Notes: a model not told the origin generated them from the letters alone. A stretch of DNA of 27,858 nt from JBPESN01 sp051710625 (GCF_051710625.1 NZ_JBPESN010000029.1:1-27858), one strand, 5' to 3'; counted from the stretch's first letter, positions 8,478 to 16,774 are shown. Program-made: numbers and translations.

Positions 8478-9373
8478 TCAACTAAAACTGGCCACCGTGT
8501 TAGCGTTTTTCCAGTATCTATTTTCTGATTCGTTTGGTGCCAACCCACCGTTATATTCATGCGGCCTGGGTACGCTGTAATATCCCACGATATAATCGGT
8601 AATTTCATGAGCGGCTTCGCTGAAGCTTATGTAGCCCGTTACCGGTATCCACTTGTTCTTCAGACTTCTGAAGAAGCGCTTCATCGGACTGTTATCCCAA
8701 CAGTTAGCACGCCGACTCATGCTTTGTTTGATCCGGTAACGCCACAGCAACTGTCGGAACTGCCTGCTTGTATAGTGGCTACCCTGATCGCTGTGGAACA
8801 TCACTCCGGCTGGTTTACCACGCGTTTCCCATGCCATTTCCAGTGCTTTGATGGTCAGTCTGCTGTCCGGGGAAAACGACATAGCCCAGCCCACCGCTGT
8901 TCCTCGCGAACAGATGCAAGAACAACCGCAAGGTATGCCCAGCGTTTCCCGGTCCAGATATACGTCACATCGCCTCACCATACCTGGTTTGCCTCCGTTA
9001 CAGCGAACTGGCGCTCAAGATAATTCGGGATTGCAACATGCTCTTAACCCCCACGCTTATACCTGTGCGGCGGCTGCTGACAACTGACCAGCCCCAACTC
9101 TTTCATGGGCCTGCCAGCGAGCCAGCGCCCCATCCAGAAGCCTCTCTGGGTTGCCATGGTGGCGATACTTCTCGCGCCAGCTGCACCATAACTGATATTG
9201 TGCAGTTCATAAACCTGACTGCGCAATACCATTCGCCTGCCATCTGGTTTGTCAGGAGGACTTTTCCAGTATTTGTAACTGCTGCGATGAACCCTGAACA
9301 CGTGACAGAGTGTGGCCACAGGATAATGCGCTCTGAGCTTCCCGATTGATGAGAACTGTTCAGGGAGTCTCAC
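8478..9373 (-). pseudogene. IS3-family orfB transposase, copy 2
   Basis: This is the DDE integrase-fold transposase in pieces. The N-terminal 109 residues end at a stop after HRYKRGG. The catalytic half is open only from about 8981 down, because of a one-base insertion in the GTTCTTGCATCTGTTCGCG stretch. The second catalytic Asp is kept in FHSDQGSHYTS. The catalytic Glu in the conserved SPMERFF motif is Lys here (SPMKRFF), which by itself should abolish activity. Confidence 0.85.
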
Positions 9374-9649
9374 ATCAAGAGCGCTGTAGCCTTTTTTAAT
9401 ATTTCGTTTTCCATTTCAATGCGTTGTAGCTTCTTCTTGAGCTCACGTATTTCGATTTGTTCCGGGGTTATGGGAGAGGCTTTTGGCGTTTTCCCCTGTC
9501 GCTCATCACGCAGTTGTTTTAGCCATTTCGTCATCGTAGAAATGGCCGACGTCCATGGCTTTTGCTGCTGGCGCGGCGGTGTAATTTTGGTCGACAACCA
9601 GTTAAGCGGATTCGCGTTTGAATTCAGGACTAAAATTTCTTCTTTTCAT
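9370..9649 (-). pseudogene. IS3-family orfA, copy 2
   Basis: It starts as MKRRNFSPEFKRESA, then hits an ochre codon (CAA to TAA). It also has a +1 insertion in the helix-turn-helix (GGCCATTTCT where copy 1 has GGCTTTTCT). A TGA near the end replaces the TCA of copy 1. The last two changes are shared with copy 3. Confidence 0.8.
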
Positions 9650-9721
9650 TGGTGCACCCGTGTTGTTCTGAGGTGAGCATATCACCTCTGTTCAGGTGAC
9701 TAAATTCAGTGTGCCACTACA

Positions 9722-10022
9722 GTTCATCAGCAAAGCGCAATGACCGCGAAACAGCAGTTTCCTTTCTTCATCGAATGTCCTTTTCAATTCTCTTCTTTCC
9801 CTGGAAATAACGGTTTGATAAGACGGTTATGCTGGCTATAATATTGGCCTTGCCGGGCGGTAACAACCCGGCGATGAAGCATTAGCGTCTGAATAAAAAA
9901 CCATTAATAAAATGTTGGATAGCCATAAAGTCAGGATGCGTGCTGGAGATGCCATAGCGAAGATGTGCCCTGAACCTCCGCCTGACACGACCGTCACGTC
10001 GGACGGTGGCGGGCGAGTAACG
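9722..10022. other. gene-free stretch downstream of ubiF
   Basis: No coding or RNA gene is supported. The stretch carries a strong promoter-like pair at 9815-9842, a GC hairpin at 9852-9872, and a hairpin CCGTC/GACGG (9991-10006) close to the ubiF stop. In E. coli a tRNA operon lies on this side of ubiF; I see no tRNA cloverleaf here. Confidence 0.5.
9815..9842 (+). promoter_or_regulatory. orphan sigma70-type promoter
   Basis: TTGATA (9815-9820) and a perfect TATAAT (9837-9842) are separated by 16 bp. A GC-rich segment and a hairpin, GCCGGG/CCCGGC (9852-9872), follow. It points toward the 3' end of ubiF, which is on the other strand, so it has no obvious gene to serve. It may be the surviving promoter of a lost gene or RNA. 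Confidence 0.45.
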
Positions 10023-11207
10023 TTACAGCCCCAGCGCGTAACGCAGCACCCGGTGCTTAAGGCCGCCGGCGCGCTGTGCCAGCATCAGGCCGAGATTGCG
10101 TGCCAGCATTAGTGGCGGCAAGTCATTGCTAAACGTCGTGTAAAACGCATCCATTCCCGCCTGCATCAGCAGGTTATCGCCGCGCCGGCGGCGCTGGTAA
10201 CGTTGCAGCACCGCCCGCGTTTCCCAACGTTCGCCACGATCGCGAGCGGCAATCAAGACCTCCGCCAACGCGTCGGCATCGCGAAAGCCAAGATTGGCCC
10301 CCTGCCCGGCCAGCGGGTTAATGGTATGCGCGGCATCCCCTATCAGCGCCAGCCCCGGCAACACATAGTCGCGGGCGTGGCGGCGCGTTAAGGGAAACGA
10401 TGCCGCCCCATGCAGGGTGAAGGCGCCGAGCCGGTCGGGAAAGGCCGCCTGCACCTCTTGCGCCAGCGCCGGCAGAGGGAGTTTCTCCAACTGGCGAATA
10501 CGCGCCGCGCCGTCATACCACACCAGCGATGCCCAGCGCCCGTAGAGTGGCAAAAACGCCCGCGGTCCGGAGGGGTGAAACGCCTGCCAGGTCACGTCCT
10601 GTTGCTGTCCGCCGTTCATTTCTACGCTGAGCAGGAGGCAGGATTGGCGGTACTGCCAGCCGCTGACCGCAATGCCCACGTGTTGACGTACCCAGGAATT
10701 CGCGCCGTCGGCCCCGACCACGAGCCGACTCGTGACGCTACTGCCGTCATCAAGCGTTAAGCGCCAGCGGCCGTCGTCCCACGCCATGGCGGCGAGCGAC
10801 GCTGGGCAACGCAGCGTCAACGCGTCACAGTCTGTAAAGCCTTGCCATAAGGCCTGCTGGAGTCGGCGGTTCTCCACCATAAAACCCAGCTCTGGCAGGT
10901 TAAGGGAGGCGGCATCGAACGTTACCACCGAAGACGGCCATTCCCAGGTTTCCAGACGGCGGTACGGCACGCAATACCGCTCGTCGAGGCGTTGCCAGGC
11001 GCCGATGCGGCGCAGCAGCGCCACGGAAGCGCAGCTGATGGCCGACACCCGCAAATCCGGCGGTGCGTCATCTACGGCCGGCGCCGCCGGCGCCAGCTCG
11101 ATTAGCAGCACCCGAAAGCCCGCCTGGGCCAGCGCCAGCACCAGTGCCGCCCCCACCATGCCGCCGCCGGCCACCACTACCCCATAGCCTATCTCGTTCG
11201 TCTTCAT
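10023..11207 (-). CDS. ubiF: UbiF, FAD-dependent 3-demethoxyubiquinol 3-hydroxylase
   Basis: A flavoprotein mono-oxygenase of the UbiH/UbiF/VisC family that adds the last ring hydroxyl in ubiquinone-8 synthesis. It is 394 residues, close to the E. coli length of 391. The N-terminal FAD dinucleotide fold is visible (VVVAGGGMVGAALVLALAQ). The DG motif appears as VVGADGANSWVR, and the GD motif as LIGDAAHTINPLAGQGANLG. Position next to divergent miaB matches E. coli and separates it from the paralogues UbiH and UbiI. No lesion is seen. The ribosome-binding site is weak. Confidence 0.93.
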   Translation of the reverse strand: MKTNEIGYGVVVAGGGMVGAALVLALAQAGFRVLLIELAPAAPAVDDAPPDLRVSAISCASVALLRRIGAWQRLDERYCVPYRRLETWEWPSSVVTFDAASLNLPELGFMVENRRLQQALWQGFTDCDALTLRCPASLAAMAWDDGRWRLTLDDGSSVTSRLVVGADGANSWVRQHVGIAVSGWQYRQSCLLLSVEMNGGQQQDVTWQAFHPSGPRAFLPLYGRWASLVWYDGAARIRQLEKLPLPALAQEVQAAFPDRLGAFTLHGAASFPLTRRHARDYVLPGLALIGDAAHTINPLAGQGANLGFRDADALAEVLIAARDRGERWETRAVLQRYQRRRRGDNLLMQAGMDAFYTTFSNDLPPLMLARNLGLMLAQRAGGLKHRVLRYALGL

Positions 11208-11381
11208 TTCGGTTTATGCCTACACTATTATTTTCCAGTTTCCCGTAGTGTACCGCAAAAATGGCCCTTCCAAGATCCGTCGCGCGCGCTAGACTGGTTA
11301 CAATACCGGCAAAGGATTACAATCCGCGCCCTGCGCAAGCCTGCGGGCTTTTTAATGCTGCATCGAATACTGGGAAAGCTG
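11208..11381. promoter_or_regulatory. ubiF-miaB divergent intergenic region
   Basis: It contains a TACAAT hexamer (11299-11304), usable as a -10 for miaB but without a convincing -35. A small hairpin, AAGCC-TGCG-GGCTT, followed by TTT (11337-11353), lies just before miaB and looks like a short terminator or attenuator. An in-frame ATG at 11355 precedes the preferred miaB start. Confidence 0.35.
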
Positions 11382-12806
11382 ATGACCAAAAAACTCCATA
11401 TCAAAACCTGGGGCTGTCAGATGAATGAATACGATTCATCCAAGATGGCCGACTTACTGGATAGCACTCACGGCTATCAGTTGACGGACAACCCCGAAGA
11501 GGCGGATGTCCTGCTGCTTAACACCTGCTCCATCCGGGAAAAAGCACAGGAAAAGGTGTTCCATCAGCTGGGGCGCTGGAGCATGCTTAAGGAAGCCCGA
11601 CCGGAATTGATCATCGGCGTCGGCGGCTGCGTGGCGTCGCAGGAAGGCACCCATATCCGTGAGCGGGTTAATTACGTGGATATCATTTTCGGGCCGCAGA
11701 CGCTGCACCGTCTGCCGGAAATGATTAATCATGTCAATGGCACTCGCAGCCCGGTGGTGGATATCAGCTTCCCGGAAATCGAAAAATTCGATCGTCTGCC
11801 GGAACCGCGCGCCGAAGGGCCGACCGCCTTTGTGTCTATCATGGAAGGCTGCAACAAATACTGCAGTTTTTGCGTCGTACCTTATACCCGCGGCGAAGAA
11901 GTCAGCCGCCCGTGCGACGATATCCTATTCGAGATAGCCCAGCTTGCGGATCAGGGCGTGCGTGAAGTCAACCTGCTTGGGCAGAACGTCAACGCCTATC
12001 GCGGCGCCAGCTATGACGGCGGCATCTGCACCTTCGCCGAACTGCTGCGGCTGGTGGCGGCCATCGACGGTATCGACCGTATCCGCTATATCACCAGCCA
12101 CCCCATCGAGTTTACCGACGATATCATCGACGTTTACCGCGATACGCCGGAACTGGTCAGCTTCGTACACCTGCCGGTGCAAAGCGGCTCCGATCGCATT
12201 CTGACCATGATGAAACGCGCCCACACCGCGTTGGAATATAAATCGATCATACGCCAGCTGCGCAAGGCGCGCCCGGATATCCAGATCAGCTCCGACTTCA
12301 TCATCGGCTTTCCGGGCGAAACCCAGCAAGACTTTGAGCAAACGATGCAGCTTATCGCCGACGTGAATTTCGACATGAGCTTCAGCTTCATTTACTCCGC
12401 GCGTCCCGGCACGCCTGCCGCTGATATGGTGGATGATGTCAGCGAAGAAGAGAAAAAACAGCGGCTCTATATCTTGCAGGAACGTATCACCCAACAGGCC
12501 ATGCAGTACAGCCGCCGCATGAAGGGTACGGTACAGCGTATTCTGGTGGAAGGCCCCTCGCGCAAAAACGTGATGGAGCTATCCGGCCGCACTGAAAACA
12601 ATCGGGTGGTCAATTTTGAAGGCGCGCCCTCCATAATTGGCAAATTCGTCGATGTAGAGATCGTCGACGTGTACCCTAATTCCCTGCGCGGCGTCTTGCT
12701 GCGCACCGAAGATCAGATGGCATTGCGCAGCCATGAAAGCCCGGCATCGGTCATTGCCCGCACCCGTAAAGAGAACGAACTGGACGTGGGCATGTACCAG
12801 CCGTGA
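11382..12806 (+). CDS. miaB: MiaB, tRNA-2-methylthio-N6-isopentenyladenosine synthase
   Basis: A radical-SAM methylthiotransferase that adds 2-methylthio to isopentenyl-A37 of tRNAs reading UNN codons. It is 474 residues from MTKKLHIKTWGCQMNEYDSS, exactly the E. coli length; an ATG at 11355 would add nine residues with no homologous counterpart. Order of domains: an N-terminal MTTase domain with three Cys for the auxiliary [4Fe-4S] cluster (in TWGC, NTCSIRE and GGCV); the radical-SAM core with CNKYCSFC at residues 157-164; and a C-terminal TRAM domain (from about residue 378). All cluster cysteines are intact. It is followed by a stem-loop and then the ybeZ operon on the same strand. Confidence 0.97.
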   Translation: MTKKLHIKTWGCQMNEYDSSKMADLLDSTHGYQLTDNPEEADVLLLNTCSIREKAQEKVFHQLGRWSMLKEARPELIIGVGGCVASQEGTHIRERVNYVDIIFGPQTLHRLPEMINHVNGTRSPVVDISFPEIEKFDRLPEPRAEGPTAFVSIMEGCNKYCSFCVVPYTRGEEVSRPCDDILFEIAQLADQGVREVNLLGQNVNAYRGASYDGGICTFAELLRLVAAIDGIDRIRYITSHPIEFTDDIIDVYRDTPELVSFVHLPVQSGSDRILTMMKRAHTALEYKSIIRQLRKARPDIQISSDFIIGFPGETQQDFEQTMQLIADVNFDMSFSFIYSARPGTPAADMVDDVSEEEKKQRLYILQERITQQAMQYSRRMKGTVQRILVEGPSRKNVMELSGRTENNRVVNFEGAPSIIGKFVDVEIVDVYPNSLRGVLLRTEDQMALRSHESPASVIARTRKENELDVGMYQP

Positions 12807-12827
12807 CCTCCCTGCCTGCCAGCTTTC

Positions 12828-12847
12828 CGGAGCGACTTATCGCTCCG
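12828..12847 (+). terminator. stem-loop after miaB
   Basis: CGGAGCGA and TCGCTCCG form a perfect 8-bp stem with a CTTA loop, 22 nt after the miaB stop. No T-run follows, so it may be a weak terminator or an mRNA-stabilising hairpin. Confidence 0.45.
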
Positions 12848-12914
12848 CCGCCATGCGGCTCACCTGCTTGCATTGCACTAATTGTGCCTCAATATACATA
12901 TAATGGTCTTTGCC

Positions 12915-12943
12915 CTTGACGCGTGGGCGGGGATGCTTCATTT
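12915..12943 (+). promoter_or_regulatory. candidate heat-shock (sigma32) promoter of the ybeZ operon
   Basis: CTTGAC (12915-12920) and CTTCATTT (12936-12943) are 15 bp apart. They resemble the sigma32 elements CTTGAA and CCCCATNT. The ybeZ operon of E. coli is heat-inducible, so the position about 90 nt before the ybeZ start makes sense. A TATAAT at 12899-12904 lacks a good -35. The assignment is inferred. Confidence 0.3.
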
Positions 12944-13029
12944 ATTAATCCTGGGCCTTCGCTGCCGGCCCTGCCGGCGCACGACCCGGGGTTCACCTTG
13001 CAAGGGCTTGAGAGGCCGAGAGAACATAT

Positions 13030-14124
13030 TTGAACGTCAAAACCAAAGAAATCATGCTGGACCCCGCAGACAACAACCGTCTGTTGAGCCTCTGTGGGCC
13101 ATTTGATGACAATATCAAGCAACTTGAGCGCCGGTTGGGCATTGAGATCAATCGGCGTGACAATACCTTTAAGCTGGTGGGTAAACCGCTGTGCGTTGAC
13201 GCCGCCGCGTCGATTCTTACCTCGCTGTACGTCGACACGGCGCCGCTGCGCGGCGTTATCGCCGATATCGAGCCGGAACAAATCCATCTAACCATTAAAC
13301 AGAGCCGGGGGCTGGAGCAAACAGCGGGGAGCGTGCCCGATTATGGCCGCGCGGTGAATATACAAACCAAGCGCGGCATCATCAAACCGCGCACGCTTAA
13401 TCAGGCGCAATACATCGCCCACATTCTCGGCCATGACATCACCTTTGGCGTCGGCCCGGCCGGGACCGGCAAAACCTATCTGGCGGTGGCGCCCGCGGTA
13501 GACGCGCTGGAGCGCCAGGAAATTCGCCGTATTTTTCTGACCCGCCCGGCGGTGGAAGTCGGTGAGAAACCGGGTTTTCTGCCCAGCGATCTCAGCCAGA
13601 AGGTCGACCCCTACCTGCGCCCGCTTTACGGCGCCCCCTTTGAAATGCTAGGCTTTGAGCGGGTGGAAAAACTGATTGGGCGCAATATCATTGAGGTCGC
13701 GCCGCTGGCCTATATGCGCGGACGAACTCCGAACGATGCGTTCATTATTCTTAACGAAAGCCAGAACACCACCATCAAACAGATGAAGATGTTCCTGACC
13801 CGCATCGGCTTCAATTCTAAAGCGGTCATCACCGGTAACGTCACTCAGATAGACCTGCCGCACAATCAGAAATCAGGGTTGCACCACGCGGTGGAAGTGC
13901 TGGCGGAAGTGGAAGAAATCAGTTTCAATTTCTTCCATAGCGAAGACGTGGTACGCCACCCGGTAGTGGCGCGGGTTGTCAATGCCTATGAAGCCTAGGA
14001 AACCGCCGATCAAAAACGCAAAGAACACCTCGCCGCCGAGCGCAAACGCGAGGCCCTGGCACAGAACAACGGCGCCGCTCCGGCCGGGCACGGTTCGTCA
14101 TCCTCCAGGGAGTCTGATGCATGA
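13030..14124 (+). pseudogene. ybeZ: YbeZ, PhoH-family ATPase, decaying
   Basis: The E. coli protein is a PhoH-like P-loop ATPase that partners the rRNA endonuclease YbeY. Homology starts at a TTG codon (MNVKTKEIMLDPADNNRLLS). An amber codon at 13996-13998 stands where E. coli has Trp (AYEA-TAG-ET for AYEAWEE), leaving 322 residues. The frame then stays open to 14124, where its TGA overlaps the ybeY ATG, so the amber is recent. Walker A is intact (GPAGTGKT, residues 142-149). The Walker B aspartate is Asn242 (FIILNESQN for IILDESQN). Asn270 replaces Asp in the TGDVTQ motif. Further unusual changes include AP for AA after Walker A and YGAP for YDAL. It is most likely inactive even if the short product is made. 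Confidence 0.8.
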
Positions 14125-14570
14125 CCGACGTGATACTTGACCTGCAGCTGGCCTGCGATGAAGCGCGCGGCCTGCCCGCCGAGGCGGATTTCATGCGCTG
14201 GCTGCAGGGCGTGCTGCCGCTGTTTCGCGACTGCGCGGAGGTCACCGTTCGCCTGGTGGACGAAGCGGAAAGCCATGAACTGAATATGACCTACCGCGGC
14301 AAAGATCGGCCCACCAACGTGCTTTCCTTTCCCTTTGAGGCGCCACCGGAAGTGGAACTGCCGCTGCTGGGGGATTTGGTCATCTGCCGTCAGGTAGTGG
14401 AACACGAAGCGCAGCAGCAGGAAAAGGCGCTGGAGGTCCATTGGGCGCATATGGTTGTTCACGGTTCGCTGCATCTGTTAGGATATGATCATCTCCAGGA
14501 TGAGGAAGCCCTGGAGATGGAATCGTTGGAAACCAAGATAATGCAAAAGCTTGGTTACCCGGATCTGTAG
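14121..14570 (+). CDS. ybeY: YbeY endoribonuclease, C-terminus clipped by IS insertion
   Basis: A zinc-dependent endoribonuclease for 16S rRNA 3'-end maturation and late 70S ribosome quality control. The metal site HGSLHLLGYDH is complete, with His114, His118 and His124. The RGKDRPTNVLSFPF segment holding the conserved basic residue is also present. The start overlaps the end of ybeZ (ATGA), as expected for a coupled operon. IS copy 3 inserted at 14566, and the TAG in the TGTAG end of the element supplies the stop codon. The product is 149 residues. The severed native end, still readable at 15819-15847, encodes PYLAGKEA, giving an original length of 156; E. coli has 155. Since the active site is upstream, activity may be kept. 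Confidence 0.9.
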   Translation: MTDVILDLQLACDEARGLPAEADFMRWLQGVLPLFRDCAEVTVRLVDEAESHELNMTYRGKDRPTNVLSFPFEAPPEVELPLLGDLVICRQVVEHEAQQQEKALEVHWAHMVVHGSLHLLGYDHLQDEEALEMESLETKIMQKLGYPDL

Positions 14571-14637
14571 TGGCACACTGAATTTAGCCACCTGAACAGA
14601 AGTGATATGCTCACCTCAGAACAACACGGGTGCACCA

Positions 14638-14917
14638 ATGAAAAGAAGAAACTTTAGTCCTGAATTTAAACGCGAATCCGCTCAACTGGTTGTCGACCAA
14701 AATTACACCGCCGCGCCAGCAGCAAAAGCCATAAACGTGGGCCATTTCTACGATGACGAAATGGGTAAAACAACTGCGTGATGAGCGACAGGGGAAAACG
14801 CCAAAAGCCCCTCCCATAACCCCGGAACAAATCGAAATACGTGAGCTCAAGAAGAAGCTACAACGCATTGAAATGGAAAACGAAATATTAAAAAAGGCTA
14901 CAGCGCTCTTGATGTGA
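14638..14917 (+). pseudogene. IS3-family orfA, copy 3
   Basis: It starts at ATG 14638 as MKRRNFSPEFKRESAQLVVD. The frame is lost in the helix-turn-helix by the same +1 change as in copy 2 (GGCCATTTCT), and it shares copy 2's early TGA at the end. The coiled-coil segment IEIRELKKKLQRIEMENEIL survives in the shifted frame. Confidence 0.8.
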
Positions 14918-15810
14918 GACTCCCTGAACAGTTCTCATCAATCGGGAAACTCAGAGCGCATTATCCTGTGGCCACACTCTGTCACGTGTTCAGGGTTCAT
15001 CGCAGCAGTTACAAATACTGGAAAAGTCGTCCTGACAAACCAGACGGCAGGCGAACGGTATTGCACAGTCAGGTTTATGAACTGCACAATATCAGTTATG
15101 GTGCAGCTGGCGCGAGAAGTATCGCCACCATGGCAACCCAGAGAGGCTTCCGGATGGGGCGCTGGAGAAGCAGGCAGGCCCATGAAAGAGCTAGGGCTGG
15201 TCAGTTGTCAGTAGCCGACGCACAGGTATTAAGCGTGGCGGTTAGGAGCATGTTGCGATCCCGAATTATCTTGAGCGCTAGTTCGCTGTAACGGAGCCAA
15301 ACCAGGTATGGTGCGGCGATGTGACGTATATCTGGACCGGGAAACGCTGGGCATACCTTGCGGTTGTTCTTGCATCTGTTCGCGAGGAAACCGGTGGGCT
15401 GGGCTATGTCGTTTTCCCCGAACAGCAGACTGACCATCAAAGCACTGGAAATGGCATGGGAAACGCGTGGTAAACCAGCCGGAGTGATGTTCCACAGCGA
15501 TCAGGGTAGCCACTATACAAGCAGGCAGTTCCGACAGTTGCTGTGGCGTTACCGGATCAAACAAAGCATGAGTCGGCGTGGTAACTGTTGGGATAACAGT
15601 CCGATGGAGCGCTTCTTCAGAAGTCTGAAGAACAAGTGGATACCGGTAACGGGCTACATAGGCTTCAGCGAAGCCGCTCATGAAATTACCGACTATATCG
15701 TGGGATATTACAGCGCACTCAGGCCGCATGAATATAACGGTGGGTTGGCACCAAACGAATCAGAAAATAGATACTGGAAAAACGCTAACGCGGTGGCCAG
15801 TTTTAGTTGA
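14914..15810 (+). pseudogene. IS3-family orfB transposase, copy 3
   Basis: The frame runs from RLPEQFSSIGKLRAHYPVAT but shifts after MGRW because of one extra base near 15165. It shifts again in the GTTCTTGCATCTGTTCGCG stretch near 15365, as in copy 2. A TAG follows the KRGG-equivalent position. The last 150 residues (15358-15810) are open, with catalytic Asp in FHSDQGSHYTS and Glu in SPMERFFRSLK intact. It cannot make a full transposase. Confidence 0.85.
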
Positions 15811-15818
15811 GCACTACA

Positions 15819-15847
15819 ATCCGTATCTTGCGGGAAAAGAGGCGTAA
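15819..15847 (+). pseudogene. ybeY: severed 3' end of ybeY beyond IS copy 3
   Basis: Starting in the duplicated ATC, the codons CCG TAT CTT GCG GGA AAA GAG GCG TAA continue the ybeY frame. They encode PYLAGKEA, similar to the E. coli YbeY end DPYIAEKE. This shows exactly where the element cut the gene. Confidence 0.88.
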
Positions 15848-15888
15848 TGCCCCCCATAATCATTAGAGAGTGAAACTAACTAAACGCT

Positions 15889-16767
15889 ATGAGCGACGAC
15901 CATTCGCAGAGCAACGATAGCTCCAGTCCCAAGAAGGGCTTTTTTACCCTGATGCTAAATCAGCTGTTTCACGGCGAACCAAAAAACCGTGACGATTTTC
16001 TCGAACTTATCAGGGATTCCGAACAGAACGAGCTTATCGACCCCAATACCCGCGATATGCTGGAAGGCGTCATGGACATCGCCGAACAGCGGGTACGGGA
16101 TATCATGATCCCCCGCTCGCAGATCATTACGCTGATGAAAAACCAATCGCTGCAGGAGTGCCTCGACGTCATCGTCGAATCGGCCCATTCCCGTTTCCCG
16201 GTTATCAGCGAAGATAAGGATTATGTGGAAGGGATTCTGCTGTCCAAGGACTTGTTGCCGTTCATGCTCAGCCACGACGAACCCTTCAGCATCAAGAAGA
16301 TTCTGCGTCCGGCGGTCGTGGTGCCGGAAAGCAAGCGGGTCGACCGTATGCTGAAGGAGTTCCGCTCCCAGCGCTACCATATGGCCATCGTCATCGATGA
16401 ATTCGGCGGCGTGTCCGGTCTGGTGACCATTGAAGATATCCTGGAACTTATCGTCGGCGAAATCGAGGATGAGTACGACGATGAAAAAGATCGGGATATT
16501 CGCCAGTTGAACCGCTACACCTTCACCGTTCGCGCCCTGACGCCCATTGAAGATTTCAACGAAGTCTTCAATACGCATTTCAGCGATGAGGAAGTGGATA
16601 CCATCGGCGGCCTGGTCATGCAGGCCTTTGGCCATTTGCCGGCGCGCGCTGAGGGCATCGATATCGACGGCTACAACTTTAAAGTGGCGATGGCCGACAG
16701 CCGACGCATTATTCAGGTACACGTCAAAATCCCTGAGAACTCACCGCAACCCATCATGGAAGATTAA
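15889..16767 (+). CDS. ybeX: YbeX/CorC, CBS-domain protein
   Basis: 292 residues, the same as E. coli YbeX (CorC). Domains in order: a charged N-terminus; a CBS-pair domain at about residues 66-190 (IMIPRSQIITLMKNQSLQE; GVSGLVTIEDILELIVGEIE); and a C-terminal CorC/HlyC transporter-associated domain ending in IIQVHVKIPE. It has been linked to Mg2+/Co2+ homeostasis and ribosome metabolism in E. coli; its molecular role is not settled. There is no membrane segment. It lies between IS copy 3 and lnt. The IS now separates it from ybeZ and ybeY, so it may need IS-borne or read-through transcription. Intact. Confidence 0.95.
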   Translation: MSDDHSQSNDSSSPKKGFFTLMLNQLFHGEPKNRDDFLELIRDSEQNELIDPNTRDMLEGVMDIAEQRVRDIMIPRSQIITLMKNQSLQECLDVIVESAHSRFPVISEDKDYVEGILLSKDLLPFMLSHDEPFSIKKILRPAVVVPESKRVDRMLKEFRSQRYHMAIVIDEFGGVSGLVTIEDILELIVGEIEDEYDDEKDRDIRQLNRYTFTVRALTPIEDFNEVFNTHFSDEEVDTIGGLVMQAFGHLPARAEGIDIDGYNFKVAMADSRRIIQVHVKIPENSPQPIMED

Positions 16768-16774
16768 TTCCCCC

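Larger units (their letters stand above)
8470..9721 (-). mobile_element. IS3-family insertion sequence, copy 2 (complete, defective)
   Basis: 1252 bp, bounded by TGTAGTGCTCAACTAAAACT at the left and the reverse complement of TGTAGTGGCACACTGAATTT at the right. The two 25-bp ends match at about 18 positions. The transposase genes are broken (see orfA and orfB). The flanking triplets are AAT on the left and GTT on the right, so there is no 3-bp target duplication, unlike copy 3. This fits recombination between IS copies or a later deletion at this site. It abuts acs on one side and the ubiF downstream region on the other. Confidence 0.92.
14566..15818 (+). mobile_element. IS3-family insertion sequence, copy 3 (complete, defective)
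   Basis: 1253 bp, plus strand, from TGTAGTGGCACACTGAATTT to AAAACTGGCCA-type terminal repeats ending in CACTACA at 15818. It is flanked by the 3-bp direct repeat ATC (14563-14565 and 15819-15821), the expected IS3-family target duplication, so the insertion is undisturbed. The slippery AAAAAAG is at 14890-14896. Both ORFs are broken. It lies between ybeY and ybeX and could affect read-through to lnt. Confidence 0.95.

Noticed and set aside
11355..11381. Earlier miaB start adding nine residues
   Set aside because: The added residues have no counterpart in MiaB, and the ATG at 11382 gives exactly the E. coli length.
8470..15818. A composite transposon carrying ubiF-miaB-ybeZ-ybeY
   Set aside because: The genes are in native enterobacterial order, copy 3 has its own target duplication, and both transposases are dead; there is no sign that the block moved as a unit.
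16547..16774. Upstream extension of lnt, open in frame for 76 more codons
   Set aside because: It lies wholly inside ybeX in another frame, and the ATG at 16775 aligns with the E. coli Lnt start.
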